A stretch of 64,000 nucleotides of DNA from Burkholderiales bacterium (GTDB lineage: Bacteria; Pseudomonadota; Gammaproteobacteria; Burkholderiales; Burkholderiaceae_C). A program made the position numbers and the translations under genes. Within the stretch, counting starts at the first letter, position 1; every line of letters begins with the position of its first letter. Positions 55,804-64,000 of the stretch are shown piece by piece. Below the pieces are notes generated by a model, which saw nothing but the letters and a program-made list of their open reading frames with translations, did not search any database and was not told the origin of the DNA. The stretch is from positions 1-64,000 of the forward strand of contig JACPUE010000009.1 in assembly GCA_016192425.1 (NCBI GenBank). The letters run 5' to 3'.

Positions 55804-56025
55804 ATGCATCCAGACAAATCAGCATCAACGGCACCGCGCAAGGTGCGCTGCCCGGCCTGCCAGGGCTGGAGCCTGTTCAGCCCCGCAAACCCCTGGCGCC
55901 CGTTTTGCAGTGAGCGCTGCAAGCAGATGGATCTGGGCGCCTGGGCCAGTGAGGGTTTTCGCGTGCCCGCCGAAGCGCCACCGGCGGACGCCACCTATGG
56001 CGATCCCCGTACCAGTATTGACTGA
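55804..56025 (+). CDS. yacG: DNA gyrase inhibitor YacG
   Basis: The 73-residue protein has a zinc-finger with VRCPACQGW and [14 protein letters not shown], the YacG signature. YacG binds and inhibits DNA gyrase. Its ATG is immediately preceded by the MITE right end (ACAAGTTCTAA-ATG), so its native ribosome-binding site has been replaced and only a weak GGACAAG sequence remains. It may therefore be poorly translated. coaE and zapD, its usual partners, lie upstream. Confidence 0.92.
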   Translation: MHPDKSASTAPRKVRCPACQGWSLFSPANPWRPFCSERCKQMDLGAWASEGFRVPAEAPPADATYGDPRTSID

Positions 56026-56028
56026 AAA

Positions 56029-56079
56029 ATGGCTCTTGCGCTTTGTGGACAAGCGCTAGCAGCTATCAATTTGATAGTA
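56029..56079 (+). repeat. Family A dispersed repeat, copy 8
   Basis: GGCTCTTGCGCTTTGTGG-ACAAGCGCTAGCAGCTAT and TTTGATAGT lie between yacG and the MutT gene. The last codons and the stop of the MutT gene are in it. Confidence 0.8.
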
Positions 56080-56512
56080 TTGCCGGATCGAACGGCGCGC
56101 CGTGCTCTTGGGCCAGCCAGCCCAGCACCGGCAATGCTCCCGGCAGCACCGGGCGCACCTCCAGGGGCCAATGCTGCCAGGCCATGGTCTGGCCTTCGCG
56201 CATCTCGAAGTCCCCGGTCCATTCGTGCACCTTGCACCAGTGCAGGCGCACCAGGGCGTGGGGGTAGTCGTGTTCGGTCACCTTCCAGACCGCAGCCGGG
56301 CCGATGGTGATGCCCAGCTCCTCCTGCAGTTCGCGGCGCAGCGCCTGCTCCACGGTCTCGCCCGCCTCGATCTTGCCGCCGGGAAATTCCCAGTAGCCCG
56401 CATACACCTTGTCCGGCGGCCGCGTGGTCAGCAGCAGTGCGCCATCGGCGCGGATCAGGATGCCCACCGCGACCTCGGTGTGCTTGCGCTGCACGGGTAC
56501 CGCCTCAGCCAC
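56066..56512 (-). CDS. MutT-type Nudix hydrolase
   Basis: The 148-residue protein resembles MutT (8-oxo-dGTP diphosphatase). The Nudix box runs from GGKIEAGETVEQAL to RRELQEELGI. The start GTG at 56512 overlaps the end of the DUF815 gene by eight bases (GTGGCTGA), indicating coupled translation. The last residues (ILSN) and stop codon come from a family A repeat, so the C-terminus is altered. The N-terminus reads VAEAVPVQRKHTEVAVGIL. Confidence 0.85.
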   Translation of the reverse strand: MAEAVPVQRKHTEVAVGILIRADGALLLTTRPPDKVYAGYWEFPGGKIEAGETVEQALRRELQEELGITIGPAAVWKVTEHDYPHALVRLHWCKVHEWTGDFEMREGQTMAWQHWPLEVRPVLPGALPVLGWLAQEHGAPFDPAILSN

Positions 56513-57377
56513 CGCGCCGCCCCGCGTAATCGCGCGCGAACTGGTAGGCCACGCGGCCGCTGCGCGAGCCGCGTTCCAGCGCCCAGACCAGGGCCTCGGG
56601 GCGCGCTGCTGCGATGGCATCGCTGCCCAGCCCGAACGATGCCAGCCACTGTCCGGCAATGGCCAGGTACTCGTCCTGGCTGAACGGGTAGAAGCTCACC
56701 CACAGGCCAAAGCGCTCGGACAGCGAAATCTTCTCCTCCACGCCCTCGCCCGGGTGCACCTCGCCGTCGTCGGTATGGGTGTAGGTGAGGTTCTCGCGCA
56801 TGTACTCGGGCAGCAGGTGGCGCCGGTTGCTGGTGGCGTAGATCAGCACATTGGGCGTGGCGGCAGCCACCGAACCGTCGAGGATGGACTTGAGCGCCTT
56901 GTAGCCCGGCTCGCCGTCCTCGAAGCTCAAGTCGTCGCAGAACACGATGAAGTATTCCGGCCGGCCCGCCACCACCTCGACGATGTCGGGCAGATCGGTC
57001 AGGTCGGCCTTGTCCACCTCGATCAGGCGCAGGCCCTGCGGCGCATAGGCATTCAGGCAGGCCTTGATCAGCGAGGACTTGCCCGTGCCGCGCGCGCCCG
57101 TGAGCAGCACGTTGTTGGCCGACAGGCCGCGCACGAACTGCTCGGTGTTGCGCTGGATCTTTTCCTTCTGGCCGTCGATTTCCTGGAGGTCTGCCAAGCG
57201 CATCGCCGCCACATGGCGCACAGGCTCGAGCGCACCATGCCCGCTGCTGCGCTTGCGGTAGCGCCAGGCGATGGCCGCCTGCCAGTCGGGCGCGGCCAGC
57301 GGCTGCGGCAGCACGGATTCGATGCGCGCGATGAGCTGCTCGGCACGTTCGATCAGATGTTCAAATTTTTCGTTCAT
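56505..57377 (-). CDS. DUF815-family AAA+ ATPase
   Basis: The 290-residue protein has an N-terminal helical region (about 1-75) and an ATPase module. Walker A is LLTGARGTGKSSL, the Walker B-like aspartates are YFIVFCDDLSFE, and sensor residues are in LIYATSNRRHLLPE. The DUF815 family has no established function. It begins MNEKFEHLIERAEQL at ATG 57377. MutT overlaps its 3' end, so the two are likely in one transcript. A family A repeat lies upstream. Confidence 0.85.
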   Translation of the reverse strand: MNEKFEHLIERAEQLIARIESVLPQPLAAPDWQAAIAWRYRKRSSGHGALEPVRHVAAMRLADLQEIDGQKEKIQRNTEQFVRGLSANNVLLTGARGTGKSSLIKACLNAYAPQGLRLIEVDKADLTDLPDIVEVVAGRPEYFIVFCDDLSFEDGEPGYKALKSILDGSVAAATPNVLIYATSNRRHLLPEYMRENLTYTHTDDGEVHPGEGVEEKISLSERFGLWVSFYPFSQDEYLAIAGQWLASFGLGSDAIAAARPEALVWALERGSRSGRVAYQFARDYAGRRGG

Positions 57378-57380
57378 TTT

Positions 57381-57430
57381 GGCATTCAGCGCTTACCCAT
57401 CAAGCGCCACCAGCTATCGAATTAGTAGCA
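57381..57430 (+). repeat. Family A dispersed repeat, copy 9
   Basis: GGCATTCAGCGCTTACCCAT-CAAGCGCCACCAGCTATC and TTAGTAGC lie upstream of the DUF815 gene start. Confidence 0.75.
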
Positions 57431-57465
57431 AAATACCGTGCACTCGCAAAGCCTGCCACGTTTGC

Positions 57466-57594
57466 ACGTGGCACGGCCCAGGCCAGAGCCCCCGTGCAAG
57501 GGCCGCCCCGCCGCACTGGGGGCGTCCCCCTGCCCGCAGTGCGCAGCAATGCGAGAGCGGGGGGAAGGCGCCGAAGGCGACCCAGGGGGGTGTT
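57466..57594 (-). repeat. Family B post-stop repeat, copy 5
   Basis: On the minus strand GGAACACCCCCCTGGGTCGC begins six bases after the argJ stop and carries a CCCCCCGCTCTC...CCCAGTGCGGCGGGGCGGCC-like middle. The orientation is the same as argJ. The copy is diverged. Confidence 0.7.
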
Positions 57595-57599
57595 CCACC

Positions 57600-58829
57600 T
57601 CAAGAGCGGTAGTCGGCGTTGATGGTCACATAGTCGTGGCTCAGGTCGCAGGTCCAGACGGTGTCCTGCGCCGTACCGCGGCCCAGCAGCACGCGCACGG
57701 TGATCTCGCTCTGCTTCATCACGCGCTGGCCGTCCTCCTCACGGTAGGTGGGGTTGCGCCCGCCCTGCACGGCCACGTGCACGTCGTCGAGGTAGAGGTC
57801 GATGCCGGTCTGGTCCAGATCCTCAATGCCAGCGTAGCCCACGGCCGCCAGGATGCGGCCCAGGTTCGGGTCGCTGGCGAAGAACGCTGTCTTGACCAGC
57901 GGCGAATGGGCAATGGCGTAGGCCACCTTGCGGCATTCCTCGCCGGTCTTGCCGCCTTCCACGCGCACGGTGATGAACTTGGTCGCGCCCTCGCCGTCGC
58001 GCACGATGGCCTGGGCGAGCTTCTGCGCCACCTCCAGCAGCGCGGCCTTGAGCGCCTGGCCCTCGGCGCTGGACAGCGATTCGATGGGGGCGTGCGCGGC
58101 CTTGTGCGTGGCCATCAGCATGAAGCAGTCGTTGGTCGAGGTATCGCCGTCAATGGTGATGCGGTTGAACGACTGGTCCGCCAGCTCGCGCACCAGGCCC
58201 TGCAGCAGGCCGGGCGCAATGCGCGCATCGGTGGCCACGAAGCCCAGCATGGTCGCCATGTTCGGGCGGATCATGCCCGCGCCCTTGGCGATGCCGGTGA
58301 CCGTGACGGTGGCGCCGCCGATCTGCACCTGGCGGCTGAACGCCTTGGCCACGGTGTCGGTGGTCATGATGCCCTCGGCCGCGCGCGCCCAGTGGGCGGG
58401 CTGCGCGTCGGCAATGGCGGCGGGCAGCCCGGCCTCGATGCGGTCCACGGGCAGCGGCTCCATAATGACGCCCGTGGAGAAGGGCAGCACCTGGGCCGCA
58501 TCCATCTTCAGATGCCGCGCCAGCGCCGCGCTGGTGGCGCGCGCACGTGCCAGGCCTTCGGCGCCCGTGCCCGCATTGGCGTTGCCAGTGTTCACCACCA
58601 GGGCGCGGATGGGCTGCCCCGCTGCCAGGTGCTCGCGGCAAACCTGCACCGGTGCGGCACAGAAGCGGTTCTGCGTGAACACGCCCGCCACGCTCGCGCC
58701 TTCATCGAGCAGAAAAACGGTCAAGTCCTTGCGGTTGGCCTTGCGCACGCCAGCTTCGGCAACGCCGATGCGCACGCCAGCCACAGGGTGCAGATCGGCG
58801 GGGTTGGGGGCAGAGAGATGTACGGGCAT
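57600..58829 (-). CDS. argJ: Ornithine acetyltransferase / N-acetylglutamate synthase
   Basis: The 409-residue bifunctional enzyme moves acetyl groups between N-acetylornithine and glutamate in arginine synthesis. It is made as a proenzyme that cleaves itself before the catalytic Thr in [10 protein letters not shown]. The N-terminal [20 protein letters not shown] and the NTGNANAGTG motif fit the family. The start is ATG 58829. It lies downstream of secA, with the family B copy of secA between. Confidence 0.95.
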   Translation of the reverse strand: MPVHLSAPNPADLHPVAGVRIGVAEAGVRKANRKDLTVFLLDEGASVAGVFTQNRFCAAPVQVCREHLAAGQPIRALVVNTGNANAGTGAEGLARARATSAALARHLKMDAAQVLPFSTGVIMEPLPVDRIEAGLPAAIADAQPAHWARAAEGIMTTDTVAKAFSRQVQIGGATVTVTGIAKGAGMIRPNMATMLGFVATDARIAPGLLQGLVRELADQSFNRITIDGDTSTNDCFMLMATHKAAHAPIESLSSAEGQALKAALLEVAQKLAQAIVRDGEGATKFITVRVEGGKTGEECRKVAYAIAHSPLVKTAFFASDPNLGRILAAVGYAGIEDLDQTGIDLYLDDVHVAVQGGRNPTYREEDGQRVMKQSEITVRVLLGRGTAQDTVWTCDLSHDYVTINADYRS

Positions 58830-58909
58830 GGGGGGTGATCCTTCCAAAAGCAGGGGCGATGATAGGACACCCCAGCAAAATTATGGGCTGCGGCACATGC
58901 CACTGGCGC

Positions 58910-58997
58910 GATCCATGCCAGGGCCGCCGTGCAAGGGCCGGCTCGCGCAGCGAGGCGAGAGAAGGGGGAAGCGGCGAAGCCGCTTCAGGGGGCTGCT
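58910..58997 (-). repeat. Family B post-stop repeat, copy 6
   Basis: On the minus strand AGCAGCCCCCTGAAGCGGCT and TTCGCCGCTTCCCCC begin six bases after the secA stop. The tail contains GGCCCTTGCACGGCGGCCC and GGATC. Orientation follows secA. Confidence 0.75.
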
Positions 58998-59003
58998 CCT
59001 AAG

Positions 59004-61763
<2,760 letters not shown>

Positions 61764-61897
61764 GCGAACAGATCCGCCCCGTGCGCCCGAAGGCACACCG
61801 GACGGCCAGAAGCTTGATTGAAAGGGACTCAGTTGGGGATGCCCCGCAGCTTGTCAAGCATCGACAAGCGGTGGAACGGCGCCAAATAGCGCGGATT

Positions 61898-62875
61898 TTA
61901 CCTGCCAGCCGTGGGCGCCCCGCCGTTGCGTTGGGGCAGGGCCGCCAGCTTCTGCGTTGCCTGCTGGCCGGCGGAGAGGAATTTCTGCGGATCCTGGGGC
62001 ACACCCTGCACCAGCACCTCGAAGTGCAGGTGCGACCCGGTGGAGCGTCCGGTGCTGCCCACTTCGGCAATCTTCTGGCCACGGCGCACCAGGTCGCCGC
62101 GCTTGACCAGCACCTTGGAGGCATGGGCATAGCGGGTCACGAGCTGGTTGCCATGGTCGATTTCGACCATATTGCCGAATTGCGGGTGGTATTCCTGGGT
62201 GACCACCACGCCTGCGGCGGCAGCCACGATGGATGCCCCCGTGTCAGCCGTGAAGTCCAGCCCCGCATGCAGCGCCGACTGCCCGGTGATGGGGTCTATG
62301 CGCCAGCCGAACCGCGAGCCGACGTCCTTGCCCGGCGCGGGCGACTCGGTGGGCACCATGTGCTTGCGGATGTGCTGGTCAAAAAGGCGCGACTCCAGCA
62401 CCGTGAGCAGGTCGATGCGCTGGCCGCTGATCTGGTCCAGTTCCTGCAGAGTGGCGTCGAGTTCTTCCATGCTGAGCAAGCGCCCCGCCATCAGCGCCCC
62501 GCCCAGGCCCGGTGCACGGCCCGCTGGCTTGGCTGCCGTGGGCTCTATGCCCGCCAGCCCGGAAACGCGCTCGCCCAGGGATTCCAGCTCGACCATGCGC
62601 GCCTGCATTTCGCCCAGCTTGCGCGCCATGGCGTCGAGGTTCTGGCGCATGAAGCGGTCGCGCTGGGCGAATTCATCCTCCACCACCAGACGCACCAGCG
62701 AACCCACCACGGGCCAGCCTTCGCGCGCGCCCTTGAGAAACACCAGGTGGTACAGCAGCGCGGCCACTGCCATCAGCACCAGCGATGCACCCAGCATCGC
62801 CGCCATCAAGCGCGTACCGGTCAGATGGATGGTGCGGCTGCGGCATAGCCGCGAGTCCATGATAATCAACTGCAT
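61898..62875 (-). CDS. M23-family peptidoglycan endopeptidase
   Basis: The 325-residue protein has one N-terminal membrane anchor (about 22-46, ending LLYHLVFLKG), a coiled-coil-like region (about 70-110) and a C-terminal M23/LytM domain (about 195-300). The domain's zinc ligands are in HAGLDFTADTG and SHLHFEVLVQG. It would sit in the periplasm facing peptidoglycan, with all metal ligands kept, so it may be an active cross-link hydrolase rather than an EnvC-like activator. ATG 62875 follows AGGAAGCAGGA. It lies directly upstream of secA and is divergent from the DciA-like gene. Confidence 0.85.
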   Translation of the reverse strand: MQLIIMDSRLCRSRTIHLTGTRLMAAMLGASLVLMAVAALLYHLVFLKGAREGWPVVGSLVRLVVEDEFAQRDRFMRQNLDAMARKLGEMQARMVELESLGERVSGLAGIEPTAAKPAGRAPGLGGALMAGRLLSMEELDATLQELDQISGQRIDLLTVLESRLFDQHIRKHMVPTESPAPGKDVGSRFGWRIDPITGQSALHAGLDFTADTGASIVAAAAGVVVTQEYHPQFGNMVEIDHGNQLVTRYAHASKVLVKRGDLVRRGQKIAEVGSTGRSTGSHLHFEVLVQGVPQDPQKFLSAGQQATQKLAALPQRNGGAPTAGR

Positions 62876-62902
62876 TCCTGCTTCCTGTGTCCTTGACCGA
62901 AC

Positions 62903-63202
62903 ATGCTCCGCCGCCACCACGCCATCACGCTGCAGCAGGCTGCCGATGAGTCACCCACATTGGCCAAGCTGGCTGCGCTCACGCGCGAGTCCAGCGAACG
63001 CCTCAAGGCGGTGGAGCCGCTGGTTCCACCGGCGCTGCGCAGCGCACTGCAGGCCGGGCCCATCGAGGGCGACACCTGGTGCCTGGTGGTCAAAAGCAAT
63101 GCAGCCGCCGCCAAATTGCGCCAACTGTTGCCCGCCTTGCAGGCCCACCTGCGCAGCAAGGGCTGGCAGGTTAACGCCATTCGGCTGAAAATCCAAACCT
63201 GA
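62903..63202 (+). CDS. DciA-like (DUF721) protein
   Basis: The 99-residue protein has the DUF721 KH-like domain (about 25-99, ending LRSKGWQVNAIRLKIQT). DciA loads the replicative helicase DnaB in bacteria without DnaC. This family-size protein lacks any extra domain. ATG 62903 is divergent from the M23 gene with 27 bases between. In related genomes, as I recall, it is near secA, as here. Confidence 0.8.
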   Translation: MLRRHHAITLQQAADESPTLAKLAALTRESSERLKAVEPLVPPALRSALQAGPIEGDTWCLVVKSNAAAAKLRQLLPALQAHLRSKGWQVNAIRLKIQT

Positions 63203-63230
63203 GGTCTCGTCCGATCAGGGTTTTCCCCAA

Positions 63231-64000
63231 TCAGCCCCCGGCTTCATGGCTGCGCAAAGCCCGGCTGAGCAGCACCACCGGCACCAGCCCCACCAGCACC
63301 AGCGCCAGCGAGGGCAGCGCCGCCTCGCCCAGCCGCTCGTCGCGTGCCAACTGGTAGGCCACGACGGCCAGCGTGTCGCTGTTGAAGGGGCGCAGCACCA
63401 GGGTGGCGGGCAGTTCCTTCATCACATCCACAAACACCAGCAGCGCCGCCGCCGCCGTGGAGCGGCGCAGCAAAGGCCAGTGCACCCGCGCCAGCAAGCG
63501 CGCGCTGCCAGCGCCCAGCATGCGGGCCGAATCGTCCAGGCTGGCCGGGATGCGCGCATACCCGCTCTGCACCGATTGCAGCGCCACCGCACAAAACCGT
63601 ACCAGGTAGGCCCACACAATGCCCAGCGCCGTGGTGGTGACCAGCGCCCCCACGCCCCACTGCGGCGCCAGCGCCTGCAGCCAGCCCACGGGCAGCAGCA
63701 GCCCCACCACGATCACCGCACCCGGCACCGCATAGCCCAGGCTGGCCAGGCGCACCACGCCGCGCGTGAGCAGGCCAGCGCCGCGCCGCACCGCAAACGC
63801 CAGCGCCAGCGCCACCGCCACCGACAGCAGGGCCGTGATGCCGCCCAGCCGCATGCTGTTCCAGCCCCAGGCCAGAAAGCGGTCCCAGGGCAGCACCGAC
63901 CAGTCGGCCACCAAGGGCCGCAGCATGAACAGCACAGGCGCCACAAAGCCCAGCAGCACCGGCAGGGCGCACACCGCCCAGGCCAGCGCAGCACGGCCTC
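63231..64000 (-). CDS. FbpB/ThiP-like ABC transporter permease, C-terminal part
   Basis: The gene enters from the right edge; 256 residues are visible from GRAALAWAVCALPVLLGF to the stop at 63231. Six or so membrane helices and an EAA-type loop SLDDSARMLGAGSARLLARVHWP (residues about 155-177 of the fragment) mark an ABC permease of the double-length iron(III)/thiamine type (FbpB/ThiP). The sequence fits the iron(III) FbpB group best, since ELPATLVLRPFNSDTLAVVAY is typical of it. The N-terminal half, binding protein and ATPase lie outside the window. Confidence 0.85.
   Translation of the reverse strand, partial: GRAALAWAVCALPVLLGFVAPVLFMLRPLVADWSVLPWDRFLAWGWNSMRLGGITALLSVAVALALAFAVRRGAGLLTRGVVRLASLGYAVPGAVIVVGLLLPVGWLQALAPQWGVGALVTTTALGIVWAYLVRFCAVALQSVQSGYARIPASLDDSARMLGAGSARLLARVHWPLLRRSTAAAALLVFVDVMKELPATLVLRPFNSDTLAVVAYQLARDERLGEAALPSLALVLVGLVPVVLLSRALRSHEAGG

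Overview
The window looks like a chromosomal segment of a betaproteobacterium of the family Comamonadaceae (Acidovorax/Comamonas type). The evidence is the high G+C, the coding density, and blocks that I recall as typical of that family: fmdB-DUF502-aspS-nudB; DUF971-ubiE-Tim44-ubiJ-ubiB; rplU-rpmA-obgE-proB; pilBCD-coaE-zapD-yacG; and a dispersed 45-60 bp repeat with an AGCGCT...AGCAGCTAT...TATAGC core. The genus is inferred from protein resemblance and gene order, not from an rRNA gene.

Region by region. 1-3560 is accessory DNA: the end of an IS5-type insertion sequence, an A+T-rich cassette-like gene that it truncates, an attC-like folded site, an IS91-type unit (HUH transposase plus tyrosine recombinase), an attI-like core and a truncated integron integrase. 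Together these read as a decayed chromosomal integron. 3566-8641 carries a DUF429 protein, an EamA transporter, folE paired with a BLUF photoreceptor, a ClsB-type cardiolipin synthase and an endonuclease/phosphatase-family protein. 8770-14605 holds a TPR response regulator and the leftward fmdB-DUF502-aspS-lipoprotein-nudB group. 14678-20786 has a sodium:solute symporter and the ubiquinone block. 21018-23402 is a divergent DHA2 efflux pump/AraC regulator pair that seems to have been inserted between DUF971 and the HIT/FAD-Fe-S oxidoreductase/serA block (23448-29190).

29475-34438 is a complete ugpBAEC-ugpQ glycerol-3-phosphate/glycerophosphodiester uptake operon. It is followed by a Tat-exported DUF1513 protein with a candidate Fur site. 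36151-41193 runs hemA-prfA-prmC-grxD and a MoxR/Lon-like AAA+ ATPase. 41293-48785 contains a CorC-type CBS protein, a lytic transglycosylase with proS, rppH, proB, obgE, rpmA and rplU. 48979-57377 contains a polyprenyl synthase, tRNA-Pro(CGG), the type IV pilus assembly genes pilB-pilC-pilD with coaE, zapD, yacG, a MutT-type hydrolase and a DUF815 ATPase. 57600-64000 contains argJ, secA, an M23 peptidase, a DciA-like protein and the end of an FbpB-type ABC permease.

Overlaid on this ordinary gene content are three kinds of small repeat. Family A (ten copies) has entered coding sequence in frame several times. Family B (six copies, 50-180 bp, strong C/G-tract hairpins) always lies immediately after a stop codon in the same orientation as the gene, and in prfA it supplies the stop codon. 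A 202-bp MITE-like element with perfect 32-bp terminal inverted repeats ends one base before the yacG start codon. These, the integron remnant and a terminator-like hairpin that encloses the ubiJ start codon are the most unusual signals. I found no CRISPR array, rRNA operon, prophage or recognisable defence locus.
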